Part shown: one piece after another, positions 43,946 through 52,206 of the stretch
Layout of the letters: each line of letters starts with the position of its first letter
Position numbering within the stretch: the first letter of the stretch is position 1
Assembly (NCBI RefSeq): GCF_004745865.1
Contig: NZ_SRKZ01000003.1
Span: 434,001-498,000, forward strand
Reading direction: 5' to 3'
DNA from: Hymenobacter wooponensis
GTDB taxonomy: Bacteria; Bacteroidota; Bacteroidia; Cytophagales; Hymenobacteraceae
DNA: 64,000 nt
The notes under the pieces: generated by a model
What the model was told of the DNA's origin: nothing
The model's database searches: none
What the model saw: only the letters and a program-made list of their open reading frames with translations
Program-made: the position numbers and the translations under genes

Positions 43946-44695
43946 CTATGATTTCTTGATTACGGTGGCTGCAGCTTGAGCAGCAGGCAAAATCAACACT
44001 TCCGCGATGTTCACGTGCGCTGGGCGCGTAACCATAAATTGTATTAGTTCAGCTATATCCTCTGCCTTAAGCGGCTCAAACCCTTGATATACGCTAGCAG
44101 CGCGGGCATTATCACCTTTAAAGCGAACCTGAGAAAATTCCGTTTCTACTGCCCCAGGATTTACTTCGGCCACTCGAATGTTGTGAGGCAGCAAATCCAA
44201 GCGCATGCCTTTCGTGAGGGCTGCTACGGCTGCTTTAGAAGCGCAATACACATTCCCATTGGCGTACGTTTCGTGCCCTGCAATAGAGCCAATATTGATG
44301 ATGTGGCCTACGTTGCGGCGAGTCATGCTCGGCAACACGGCCTTGCTCACATACAGCAGCCCCTTCACGTTACCGTCCATCATGTCGTCCCAGTCCTGTG
44401 GGTCACCGTCTTGGATTGGCGCTAGGCCATGAGCGTTGCCAGCGTTGTTAATAAGCACATCAATATCTTGAAACTCTGCAGGCAAGCTTTGCACGGCGGC
44501 TTCCACTGCCTGCCTGTCACGCACATCAAACGTGAGGAGGTGCGTAGGCACGGTAGATAGCTCCTGCGCTAGCTCCTCCAGTCGCTCACGACGGCGCCCC
44601 GTCAGCACCAGCTTAAAACCGGCCTGACCTAATGCAATGGCTGTGGCGCGGCCAATGCCCGAAGAAGCTCCCGTAATAAATGCGGTTTTAGTCAT
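43946..44695 (-). CDS. Short-chain dehydrogenase/reductase (YdfG-like)
   Basis: This 249-residue NAD(P)-dependent oxidoreductase shows the classical SDR layout: TGASSGIG at 8-15 followed by GRRRERL (Arg pair suggesting NADPH), NNAG at 83-86, catalytic Ser137 (IGSIAG), Tyr150 and Lys154 (YCASK), and NPGAVETEFS after it. Close relatives such as YdfG act on 3-hydroxy acids like serine or malonic semialdehyde. Substrate not determinable here. It precedes the porT-ubiE pair on the same strand but is only 15 nt from porT's stop, so it may be part of the same transcript. Confidence 0.9.
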   Translation of the reverse strand: MTKTAFITGASSGIGRATAIALGQAGFKLVLTGRRRERLEELAQELSTVPTHLLTFDVRDRQAVEAAVQSLPAEFQDIDVLINNAGNAHGLAPIQDGDPQDWDDMMDGNVKGLLYVSKAVLPSMTRRNVGHIINIGSIAGHETYANGNVYCASKAAVAALTKGMRLDLLPHNIRVAEVNPGAVETEFSQVRFKGDNARAASVYQGFEPLKAEDIAELIQFMVTRPAHVNIAEVLILPAAQAAATVIKKS

Positions 44696-44710
44696 TTAAT
44701 AACTCTCTGA

Positions 44711-45529
44711 TTAGCGTCCTGACCAGATGTTCAGGTACAAGGTCACGGTATTAGTTTTCATACTTTGTAGGCTGCGGCTGTATACATCGCCTGCTGGGGT
44801 GTATAGATTACGTAAGCCGTGGGAGAAACGCAGCTCCGGTGAAAACTTGAAGAATGGGTAGAACAGGTCTAGGCCTACCCCATACTCGATAGCTACATCC
44901 GAGTTAGCCGCCTGCAGCAAATTCACTTCCGGGTCTTTCCGACGATTACCAATATTGAAGTTAGGTTTCACCCCTCCTACTATATACACGCGCGTGTTGC
45001 GCCGGCGCTCCGATTTTAGCTTTAGCAGCAACGGCAGATCTACCTGGGTGCTGGCTATTTCTTGGTTGACAATCTTTCCGGGCTCCGGATCTTCCGACTC
45101 CTGAGGTGAATAACCGAGCTCCTTAAACTCTACGCGGCGCGTCATGAAACTCACGCCCGGCGCAAAGTTTAAGCTCAGATAGTCCGTAATGCGGAAGTCT
45201 CCCAGAAAACCAACTGACAGCCCCGGGCTGATCATGGAGTTAGCGGAAACACCTTGGCTGAAATAGGCTGGCGACTGCTCAATGTTAAAGCGCGAGAAAT
45301 TGGGCGCAATGTAGAGGCCTAGGTGCAACGGGCGGCTATCGTAGCCAGGCAAGTTCTCCACCGTTACGGATTTAACTTGCCCGTTTCTGCCACGACTGGC
45401 GCTACTCCTACTCTTCTTCTGCGCTTGAGCGGCAAATGGAAGAGTAGCTGCGGCAAGTAGCAATAAGCCAAGCCGGCCTACTTTTGTGCGGTGTAAATGG
45501 AGCTGATGCCGAACGTGAGGGGTTGCCAT
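44711..45529 (-). CDS. porT: PorT-like outer-membrane beta-barrel protein (type IX secretion)
   Basis: This 272-residue protein has a basic N terminus, a signal-like hydrophobic stretch ([16 protein letters not shown]) and then an eight-stranded barrel pattern ([71 protein letters not shown]). In Bacteroidota a gene of this kind directly after ubiE is PorT, needed for the type IX secretion system. The only ATG lies inside ubiE, making a 52-nt overlap in another frame; a later TTG near 45470 would avoid it but shorten the signal region. Identity rests mainly on context and barrel pattern. Confidence 0.75.
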   Translation of the reverse strand: MATPHVRHQLHLHRTKVGRLGLLLLAAATLPFAAQAQKKSRSSASRGRNGQVKSVTVENLPGYDSRPLHLGLYIAPNFSRFNIEQSPAYFSQGVSANSMISPGLSVGFLGDFRITDYLSLNFAPGVSFMTRRVEFKELGYSPQESEDPEPGKIVNQEIASTQVDLPLLLKLKSERRRNTRVYIVGGVKPNFNIGNRRKDPEVNLLQAANSDVAIEYGVGLDLFYPFFKFSPELRFSHGLRNLYTPAGDVYSRSLQSMKTNTVTLYLNIWSGR

Positions 45530-46206
45530 GCAGGAGAGGTAAAGCCAACCTTACGCAGAATGGCCAAAAAGTCAGGGCCATCCGGAAATGCCTGCACCGA
45601 TTCGGGCAGGTAGGTGTAGGCGGAATTGTCTTTTGAAATCAGTTTACCAAACACCGGCAGAATTTGCCGGAAGTAGAAATTGTAGGCCTGTTTAAGCGGA
45701 AATGCCGTGGGCTTAGAAAACTCCAGTACCACAAGTTTGCCACCGGGGCGCAGTACTCTCCGCATTTCCGTCAACCCTTTCTCAAGGTTTTCGAAGTTGC
45801 GTACACCGAATGAAGCCGTAACTGCGTCAAACTCATTATCCGCAAATGGCAGATTCTCCGAGTCTCCTAGTTCTAGCTTAATTCGGTTACTCAAGCCTTT
45901 GGCTTCCAGTTTACGACGACCTACGTCCAGCATGCCCTCCGAGATATCTACGCCAGTTACTTTGGCATCTGGTGCAGCCGCTCGCAGTGTTTCAATGGCA
46001 AAATCGGCCGTACCCGTTGCAATGTCCAGAATACGGGCCGGGCGAAGCTGCTTAAGCTCACTCACAGCCTTGCGGCGCCAGTAGATATCGGTACCTGCAC
46101 TTAGAAAGTGGTTTAGGAAATCGTACTTACCAGCAATGCTGTTAAACATGTGCGCCACCTGCGACTTCTTGCCGGCGGTGTCGTCTTTGTAGGGTACTAC
46201 GGCCAT
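45478..46206 (-). CDS. ubiE: Demethylmenaquinone methyltransferase
   Basis: This 242-residue SAM methyltransferase (UbiE/MenG) completes menaquinone synthesis. Visible motifs are [20 protein letters not shown], the SAM motif [29 protein letters not shown], and [17 protein letters not shown] with [15 protein letters not shown], all highly family-specific. The ATG at 46206 begins MAVVPYKDD as usual; the frame extends to 46230. Menaquinone is the respiratory quinone expected in this phylum. It overlaps the start of porT. Confidence 0.96.
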   Translation of the reverse strand: MAVVPYKDDTAGKKSQVAHMFNSIAGKYDFLNHFLSAGTDIYWRRKAVSELKQLRPARILDIATGTADFAIETLRAAAPDAKVTGVDISEGMLDVGRRKLEAKGLSNRIKLELGDSENLPFADNEFDAVTASFGVRNFENLEKGLTEMRRVLRPGGKLVVLEFSKPTAFPLKQAYNFYFRQILPVFGKLISKDNSAYTYLPESVQAFPDGPDFLAILRKVGFTSPAWQPLTFGISSIYTAQK

Positions 46207-46283
46207 AATGCTTATTGCGAAGAACGGCAAAACAAGGGCAAAATTGCTTCATCATAACGCCAACCCCGGCATTATGTTGAAAA

Positions 46284-46316
46284 AAAACGGGTCGGGCATT
46301 GTGCCCGACCCGTTTT
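46284..46316 (-). terminator. Terminator after the OmpA-family gene
   Basis: A 14-bp stem AAAACGGGTCGGGC/GCCCGACCCGTTTT with a 5-nt loop and a T8 tail on the minus strand lies 20 nt after the stop at 46336. Confidence 0.9.
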
Positions 46317-46335
46317 CAGCTTGACCACAAGACGA

Positions 46336-48618
46336 TTAGTCGTTGTCAGTCTTCACTTTGGTCTTCGAACCATCGGCCTCTTTTACTTTCGAGTCGATTG
46401 TACCCTCTTTGGTTACAGTCTTGCTCTTCTCGTCGTTAGCGCCTTTAGTTTTCACTTTCACTTTATCGCTGTCTTCATCCACCTTGGTTTTAACCTTGGT
46501 GCCATCGGGCAGCTTTGCTTTGCTCTTACCTGGCTCGAGCGGAACAGTGGTGCGGGTTGAGCTGCTAGAGCTACCCGAAGTACCCGTACCCGTTGCGCCA
46601 GTTGTGCCGGTGCCAGTTCCTGTACCTGTTCCCGTGCCTGTGTTGAACTGAGGCATAGTTTCACCTTCCTTCAAGATCACACGGAACTCTACGCGACGGT
46701 TCAGCTGCATGTTCTCAGGAGAATCATTTGGAGCAGCCGGACGACGCTCACCATAGCTAACAGTTACCATGCGCGTTTCGGCAATACCCGCTTTTTTCAG
46801 GTAGTTGTAGGAAGCGTTAGCACGGTTCTGGCCCAGTACAATGTTATACTCGTCAGTGTTGCGTGAGTCGCAGTGACCTTCGATGGAGATATTAATTCCA
46901 GGGTTAGCCTTCAGGATGTTAGAGATGTTGTTCAACTCTTGAATAGACTCTGGCCGCAGGTTATACTTGTCGGTATCGAAGTAGATTTTCTTGAACTGCG
47001 AAGCCAGCATCGACGTCGTATCGATGTAGTCAACATAGAAGTTCTTTTCTACTACCGTGGAGTCGTTGGTAGAAATTGGAACAGCAAATTCTTGCGTTTC
47101 AATGTTCTTGCCATCCTTCGACACTGCAACTTGGTACGTACGGCCCGAAAGCACATTTACTTGGTAGTCGCCGGTGCCGGGCTTGGTTACATCACGGTAG
47201 CTCAGAGCTGTTTTATCAGCCTGGGTGCCACTGAATACCAGTTCAACACCCGGAATTACAGTGCTGCTATCGCGCTTGCTGAACACCTTACCACGAATGA
47301 TGGCGTTCTTAATGTAGTTGATGGTGTAAATGTCTTTCTCACCATAACCACCAATCCGGTACGACGACAGATACGCATAGCTGCCGTCTGGGCTGAGACG
47401 ATAGTAGGTATCATCGTCAGGAGTGTTGATGGGGTAGCCCATGTTCTCCGGACGGCCCCACTTGTTGCCTACCGAGTCCCAATCAGATTTGAAGATGTCG
47501 TAGCCACCCATAGTGTTGTGGCCACGCGAAGCAAAGTACAGGGTTTTACCATCGCGGCTCAAATAAGGGCTGTCATCATCATACTGCGTATTAATAGCAC
47601 CACCTAGCGACTTAGCAGGTCCCCAGTCGCCACCTGGCTGACGAGTAGAGTAGTAAATATCGAGCGTACCGTCCTCGGAGTATTTACCCGTTGAGAAGTA
47701 AATAGTCTTTCCATCGGGGGTGATATAAGCATCCGATTCGTACGCTTTTGAGTTGATATTGCCGTTCAGCTTCTTAGGCTCGGTCCAATCACCTCCTGAA
47801 CGCTCCGAATAGAAAATGTCACCATTCTCATCCTGACGATACATCAACATCTTGGTATCGTTGTCGAACACCTGGATGGAAGCGTCATGGCCTTTACCGT
47901 TCAGCGCGCCACTCAGCGAACGGGGCTTTTCCCATTCGTCCTCGTCAATACGCTTTGCTTCAAAGATGTCTTCGTAGTATTCACCGTCGGCAGCTACGTT
48001 TCCTTTGTCCTTGGAGTTAGTGCTACCAGCGCCTGTTACGTTTTCACCACGTGAAGTAAACAGCAACATCTTGTCATCATTCGAGATAACAGGGCTGTGC
48101 TCAGAGTACTGCGTGTTGATAGTTGGACCCAGGTTCTTTACAAAGATATCCTTAGGGCTGTTGAATTGCACTTTCGCGTTTTTGCTGTGCTGAATCAACT
48201 GAGCCAGATCCTTTTTACGAGTATCTTTTTGCTTCAGCGTAGTATTATAAGCCTGAAAATGCTGAATAGCTTCATCAAAGTTGTAGTTCAGGTGATCTAC
48301 ACGGCCCAGCCAATATTCTACATCCTTAGCAACCTTCGGTTTTAGCTTTTGAGCTTTATAGATATAGTCACTAGCCTTTTCCTTATCAAAAGACATATAT
48401 GCAATACCAGCCCGGAACAGCGCTAGTGCATTGTTTGGCTCCTTGGCCAATACTTGTTCGTAGAAAGGAATAGAAGCCCGGTAGTTCTCCTGATCAAAGT
48501 ACTTATTAGCAGTTTTAAGCTGTTTACGCGTGCTTTGGGCCAGGGCAGGTTGGGCCACAGCCGCCGTTAGCGCAAGCGCACACGAGGCTTTTAATAACCT
48601 TCTGACTAAGTTGTCCAT
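46336..48618 (-). CDS. PorE-like outer-membrane protein: TPR, PD40 propeller, CarboxypepD-reg, OmpA, repetitive tail
   Basis: This 760-residue protein has a signal peptide (about 1-28, ending AQPALAQ), TPR repeats (about 35-150), a six-bladed PD40/WD40-like propeller (about 165-430, with repeats such as SPYLSRDGKTLYFAS), a carboxypeptidase-regulatory-like domain (about 430-520) and an OmpA peptidoglycan-binding domain (KKIYFDTDKYNLRPES, GHCDSRNTDEYN, NRRVEFRV). This order matches PorE, which anchors the type IX secretion machine to peptidoglycan. It ends with an unusual ~115-residue tail: Gly-Thr repeats, a Ser run, then Lys/Asp/Thr-rich KVKTK-type repeats. ATG 48618 directly precedes the signal peptide. 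Role in T9SS versus general envelope is open. Confidence 0.9.
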   Translation of the reverse strand: MDNLVRRLLKASCALALTAAVAQPALAQSTRKQLKTANKYFDQENYRASIPFYEQVLAKEPNNALALFRAGIAYMSFDKEKASDYIYKAQKLKPKVAKDVEYWLGRVDHLNYNFDEAIQHFQAYNTTLKQKDTRKKDLAQLIQHSKNAKVQFNSPKDIFVKNLGPTINTQYSEHSPVISNDDKMLLFTSRGENVTGAGSTNSKDKGNVAADGEYYEDIFEAKRIDEDEWEKPRSLSGALNGKGHDASIQVFDNDTKMLMYRQDENGDIFYSERSGGDWTEPKKLNGNINSKAYESDAYITPDGKTIYFSTGKYSEDGTLDIYYSTRQPGGDWGPAKSLGGAINTQYDDDSPYLSRDGKTLYFASRGHNTMGGYDIFKSDWDSVGNKWGRPENMGYPINTPDDDTYYRLSPDGSYAYLSSYRIGGYGEKDIYTINYIKNAIIRGKVFSKRDSSTVIPGVELVFSGTQADKTALSYRDVTKPGTGDYQVNVLSGRTYQVAVSKDGKNIETQEFAVPISTNDSTVVEKNFYVDYIDTTSMLASQFKKIYFDTDKYNLRPESIQELNNISNILKANPGINISIEGHCDSRNTDEYNIVLGQNRANASYNYLKKAGIAETRMVTVSYGERRPAAPNDSPENMQLNRRVEFRVILKEGETMPQFNTGTGTGTGTGTGTTGATGTGTSGSSSSSTRTTVPLEPGKSKAKLPDGTKVKTKVDEDSDKVKVKTKGANDEKSKTVTKEGTIDSKVKEADGSKTKVKTDND
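46577..46643. repeat. Gly-Thr coding microsatellite in the OmpA-family gene
   Basis: Degenerate hexanucleotide repeats encode alternating Gly-Thr (about ten pairs with interruptions) just after the OmpA domain. Third-position variation shows selection or age rather than recent slippage. Confidence 0.7.
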
Positions 48619-49057
48619 TGTAGGAGGGTTTAGGGAAATAAGGAGTTGCAAGGGAGAGTTGTTGAAGATCGTCTGTCGTTGTTAACGACGATTTTCATGA
48701 GTTGCCTCTTATACTGAAAATAGATGCCAGGGTTAAGCTGTTTAAAGCAATTTTATGGATTATGCCGATAGTTTTACATAGAAACTACTTTAAATACCGC
48801 GGCTCGTCTATTCTTAATTACAGTCAATTTGCGGCCAAAGATAGAAATTTTATAATACGGCCTTTATCACATCCTATTAATGAAACCTAAATCATCACTT
48901 TAGAAGTAATCTTTTTCATTAGTTGAGGCTCCGATTGCTCAAATAGAATCGCGCAAATATAGCCGTGCATCTTAAATAGCAAGGTTTTTCACAAAAAAAT
49001 TATGCCGTAAACGGCCCGGCTAAATGGCTACCTTTGCCGCTTATCACTCTGCCGCTT
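48619..49057. promoter_or_regulatory. AT-rich divergent promoter region between the OmpA-family gene and engB
   Basis: This 439-bp spacer is clearly AT-rich. On the minus strand it has TATCTTTG at 48836-48843 and TATATTTG at 48954-48961 as candidate -7 boxes for the OmpA-family gene, implying a long leader, and on the plus strand TACCTTTG at 49028-49035 for engB. No gene is supported. Confidence 0.6.
49028..49035 (+). promoter_or_regulatory. -7 box of engB (TACCTTTG)
   Basis: TACCTTTG ends 22 nt before the ATG at 49058 and overlaps the alternative TTG start at 49034, favouring the ATG. Confidence 0.65.
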
Positions 49058-49675
49058 ATGATTATTCGGGAAGCGAAATTTCTGATGAGCAACTCCCGCG
49101 TGGAGCAATGCCCTGCCCCTACCATTCCGGAATACGCCTTTATTGGACGTTCTAATGTGGGCAAATCTTCTTTGATCAATATGCTTACTGGGCAAAAGGG
49201 GTTAGCCAAAACTTCTTCTTTACCCGGTAAAACTCAGCTGATCAATCATTTCCTCATTAATAATGAATGGTACCTGGTAGATTTACCCGGTTATGGATAT
49301 GCAAAAGTTAGCAAAGAGTCTCGTGTGAAATGGGGCCGAATGATTAATTATTATTTACATAAAAGAGAAAATCTGGCATGCGTTTTTGTTTTACTAGATG
49401 CACGGCACCCACCACAAGCCGTTGATCTTGATTTTATGGAAACGTTAGGTGCAGGCGGCATTCCATTTGTAATGGTATTTACTAAAGCAGATAAGCTTTC
49501 AGGTTCGAGGGCTCAACAAAATGTTGTGGACTACCTACGAAAGATGGAGGAAACTTGGGATGAGGTACCGCGCCACTTTCTAACCTCGGCCGAGGAAAAA
49601 ACGGGCCGCGATGAGGTGCTCAACTTTATCGAAGAAGTAAACCGCCAACTGGCTGAAGAAGCGTCAAATACGTAA
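49058..49675 (+). CDS. engB: Ribosome-biogenesis GTPase EngB/YsxC
   Basis: This 205-residue GTPase is needed for 50S subunit assembly. G motifs are GRSNVGKSSL (G1), GKTQLINHF (switch I Thr), DLPGYGYAKV (G3), TKADKLS (G4) and a G5-like TSAEEK. The ATG at 49058 starts MIIREAKFLMSN as in relatives. It is divergent from the OmpA-family gene and followed by the TonB-domain gene on the same strand. Essential in most bacteria. Confidence 0.95.
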   Translation: MIIREAKFLMSNSRVEQCPAPTIPEYAFIGRSNVGKSSLINMLTGQKGLAKTSSLPGKTQLINHFLINNEWYLVDLPGYGYAKVSKESRVKWGRMINYYLHKRENLACVFVLLDARHPPQAVDLDFMETLGAGGIPFVMVFTKADKLSGSRAQQNVVDYLRKMEETWDEVPRHFLTSAEEKTGRDEVLNFIEEVNRQLAEEASNT

Positions 49676-49737
49676 ATTTGGCCTTGTAATTGCCTTAGTA
49701 GTCGTCATAGACACTTCATCAGTTTCTTTGTATTTAC

Positions 49738-50166
49738 ATGAAAAAACTCCCCCTCCTATTGGGTATTGGCCTGCTAGCCCTTTCGGCGCCGGCTATGGCA
49801 CAGAAAACCAAGGTGCCGGCCAAAACCGATGCTCCTGCCCCGGAAGCCGCGCCAGAGCAGGACGCTCCGGCTCATGCCCCAAAAGCAATTCCCGTAGCTG
49901 AATACTATGAAGGTGGCCAAGACGCCATGTATAACTTCATATATCAGGAACTGAAATATCCCATTCTGGCCAAGCGCAACCGTATTCAGGGGCAGTGCAT
50001 CGTGAGCTTCACGCTGAACACCGATGGCACCCTGAGCGGCATTAAATTGGTGAAGGGCATTGGTGGTGGCTGCGGCGAAGAGGCTTTGCGCGTGGTACGC
50101 CTGCTTAAGTTTAAAAAGCCCGATTACGCCATCCTAACCAGCCTGCCCATTACGTTCAAACTGTAG
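49738..50166 (+). CDS. Periplasmic TonB C-terminal domain protein
   Basis: This 142-residue protein has a cleavable signal peptide (1-21, MKKLPLLLGIGLLALSAPAMA), an Ala/Pro/Glu linker (25-50) and a TonB C-terminal domain: YPILAKRNRIQGQCIVSFTLNTDG then LVKGIGGGCGEEALRVVRLLKF. True TonB keeps an uncleaved N-terminal membrane anchor; here the Ala-x-Ala-Gln end suggests the protein is released to the periplasm. It may therefore be a stand-alone TonB_C domain protein rather than an energy transducer. The two cysteines could form a disulfide. No ExbB/ExbD is nearby. Confidence 0.82.
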   Translation: MKKLPLLLGIGLLALSAPAMAQKTKVPAKTDAPAPEAAPEQDAPAHAPKAIPVAEYYEGGQDAMYNFIYQELKYPILAKRNRIQGQCIVSFTLNTDGTLSGIKLVKGIGGGCGEEALRVVRLLKFKKPDYAILTSLPITFKL

Positions 50167-50225
50167 CACCTCGTTCCGGCAGCTGCTACTGCGTACCTTA
50201 GCACTTTCAACAACTGTTTTTTCCT

Positions 50226-50798
50226 ATGCCTTACGACCTGAAGGAAGTTGCCGCTATCAGCGGAATGCCCGGTCTGTACCGCCTGCTAAAGCCCACCCGC
50301 GCTGGCGTTATTATTGAAACTCTGGATGCTAAAGCCACCCGTTCGGTAGCCTCGGCCCGCAATAAGGTATCGCTGCTCCACGAGATTTCTATTTATACCC
50401 AGGATTACGACCAGACGGTACCCCTGACGGAAGTATTCGACCGTATTCATCAGAAGTACGGAGCTGATCTACCCTTAAGCAATAAGTCTGACGACCGGGA
50501 CCTGACCGCCTTTATGGGCGAAATCATTCCGGACTATGACCGCGACCGGGTATACATGTCCGACATCAAGAAACTGGTGACTTGGTACCGGGCTGTTAGC
50601 AGCACGCTGGAATATCAGGCACCCGCCGCTGATGACGCCGCTGAGGAAGAAACTACTCAAGAAGAAAGCACGCCGGCTAGCGACGAAGCTATGAGCACTG
50701 CTGGCATTATTCCGGCTACTGAGGAAAGCAATGCAGCTGGCAACCCAGAAGCAGCTACTCCCAAAGCAAGCAAGAAAACCAGCAAAAAGGCTGAATAG
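50226..50798 (+). CDS. DUF5606 family protein with acidic low-complexity tail
   Basis: This 190-residue cytoplasmic protein has a conserved N-terminal part (about 1-125: YDLKEVAAISGMPGLYRLLKP, LLHEISIYTQD, VYMSDIKKLVTWY) that I recognise as the Bacteroidota-specific DUF5606 domain, followed by a disordered tail rich in Glu, Ala, Thr and Ser that ends in a Lys-rich patch (KASKKTSKKAE). Function unknown. A strong bidirectional terminator follows. It lies 60 nt after the TonB-domain gene. Confidence 0.85.
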   Translation: MPYDLKEVAAISGMPGLYRLLKPTRAGVIIETLDAKATRSVASARNKVSLLHEISIYTQDYDQTVPLTEVFDRIHQKYGADLPLSNKSDDRDLTAFMGEIIPDYDRDRVYMSDIKKLVTWYRAVSSTLEYQAPAADDAAEEETTQEESTPASDEAMSTAGIIPATEESNAAGNPEAATPKASKKTSKKAE

Positions 50799-50811
50799 CT
50801 TTTTCAATGCT

Positions 50812-50861
50812 ACATAAAAGAAGAAGGCTCCCGATGCATCGAGAGCCTTCTTCTTTTATGT
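50812..50861. terminator. Bidirectional terminator, 19-bp perfect stem
   Basis: Arms 50812-50830 and 50843-50861 pair perfectly, with a 12-nt loop that is itself the palindrome CGATGCATCG. It separates the convergent DUF5606 and fbp genes. Confidence 0.9.
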
Positions 50862-50879
50862 ACTATAAGGAGTAGTGGC

Positions 50880-51908
50880 CTAGCCGTTTACTGCTGTCTC
50901 GTTGGCATGTTCGCGGGCCAAGAACTCCTCTGCTTTTTCAACTAGCTCGGGTGAGCCAATAAACAGAGGGCAACGCTCGTGCATTTCCTTGGGCTCGATT
51001 TCCATGGTGCGACGGCGGCCACTGCTGGATTTGCCGCCGGCCTGCTCAACAATGAAGGCCAATGGGTTGCACTCGTACATGAGGCGCAGCTTACCATTAG
51101 GCGCCTTGGCCGTGGGCGGATACATATAAATACCACCCTTCAAGAGGTTGCGGTGAAAGTCTGCTACCAAGGAGCCGATATAGCGTGCAGAGTAGCTCTG
51201 CTCTTTGCAATAGGCCACAAACGCTTTCATTCCTTCGGAGAAGGACTCCGAGCTACCTTCATTAATAGAATAGATAGCCCCCGTCTTAGGCGTTTGAATA
51301 TTGGGGTGTGAGAGGAAGAATTCACCCAGCGAAGGCTCATAAGTGAAGCCGTTTACGCCATTGCCCGTGGTGTAGACCATCATGGTGCTGGAGCCATATA
51401 TTACATAGCCGGCAGCTACCTGATGGGTACCAGGCTGCAGAAAATCTTGGCTGGTACCTTCACTTCCCGTAGGCGATACCCGGCGGTAAATACTGAAGAT
51501 AGTTCCGATGCTTACGTTAACGTCAATGTTCGAAGAGCCATCCAGGGGGTCGATGGCCACCACGTACTTACCCTGTACATTGCCGGTCTGGATTACATCT
51601 TCATCTTCCTCTGAGATAATGGTGCACACTTCCCCACCGTTGCGCAAGGCCCGGATAAAACGAATGTTGGCAATAACATCAAGCTTCTGCTGGTCTTCGC
51701 CCTGCACGTTGCGGTTGCCATAGGCACCCGCAATATCAATCAGGCCAGAGCGATTGATTTCTCGGTTCACGATTTTGGCTGCCAGAGCGATATCGCGCAG
51801 CAATTGAGAAAGCTCTCCGGTAGCATACGGAAAGTCCTCCTGCTTACGCATGATGAAGCGGTCCAGAGTGGTGCCAACGGGCAACGCCAGTTTGTCGTGT
51901 TGATTCAT
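50880..51908 (-). CDS. fbp: Fructose-1,6-bisphosphatase class 1
   Basis: This 342-residue gluconeogenic enzyme hydrolyses fructose-1,6-bisphosphate. Metal and phosphate ligands are visible in [20 protein letters not shown] and the late [20 protein letters not shown]. Length and motifs are those of class 1 FBPase. The ATG at 51908 is chosen because the upstream ATG at 51944 lies inside a -7 box; that box is 33 nt before the chosen start. The TAG stop falls in a GGCCTAG heptamer. Confidence 0.97.
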   Translation of the reverse strand: MNQHDKLALPVGTTLDRFIMRKQEDFPYATGELSQLLRDIALAAKIVNREINRSGLIDIAGAYGNRNVQGEDQQKLDVIANIRFIRALRNGGEVCTIISEEDEDVIQTGNVQGKYVVAIDPLDGSSNIDVNVSIGTIFSIYRRVSPTGSEGTSQDFLQPGTHQVAAGYVIYGSSTMMVYTTGNGVNGFTYEPSLGEFFLSHPNIQTPKTGAIYSINEGSSESFSEGMKAFVAYCKEQSYSARYIGSLVADFHRNLLKGGIYMYPPTAKAPNGKLRLMYECNPLAFIVEQAGGKSSSGRRRTMEIEPKEMHERCPLFIGSPELVEKAEEFLAREHANETAVNG

Positions 51909-51941
51909 AGGGAAATGAAATGTGTGCGGGTGGTGGGTGCT

Positions 51942-51949
51942 CAAAATTA
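51942..51949 (-). promoter_or_regulatory. -7 box of fbp (TAATTTTG)
   Basis: The plus strand reads CAAAATTA, i.e. TAATTTTG on the minus strand, 33 nt upstream of the fbp ATG. It decides the start. Confidence 0.65.
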
Positions 51950-52193
51950 GTCTTTTCTGGCGGGCTTTGGCAAAGGGTAAGTCGGGAGCACCTTCACCTA
52001 GTTTACGGCTTATCCTCAGTTACGCTGCCCATAACATACGAGGTGCATAGTGGCCTAGCTAAATTATTGTACAGTTATCAGGCTATAGGAACCCGCCGCG
52101 AAGTACGGAGCGCGGCCACTATAGTGCTGGATAGTTGTACGCCTTTCTGGGGTAAAAAGCCCGTTGAGAGGGCATGTTTCGTATGGTTCGTCC

Positions 52194-52201
52194 TACATTT
52201 G
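52194..52201 (+). promoter_or_regulatory. -7 box of the aspartate kinase gene (TACATTTG)
   Basis: TACATTTG ends only 5 nt before the ATG at 52207, so transcription would begin at or next to the start codon. Confidence 0.6.
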
Positions 52202-52206
52202 GGGCC

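Noticed and set aside
46595..46643. Short tandem units suggestive of a CRISPR array
   Set aside because: Units are 6-bp coding repeats for Gly-Thr within the OmpA-family gene, with no spacers and no cas genes in the window.
46873..47607. 244-codon plus-strand frame inside the OmpA-family gene
   Set aside because: Fully antisense to a well-supported domain region; no start signal or homology pattern.
48702..48890. 62-codon plus-strand frame in the AT-rich spacer before engB
   Set aside because: Composition follows the AT-rich spacer, no promoter at its start, and no recognisable product.
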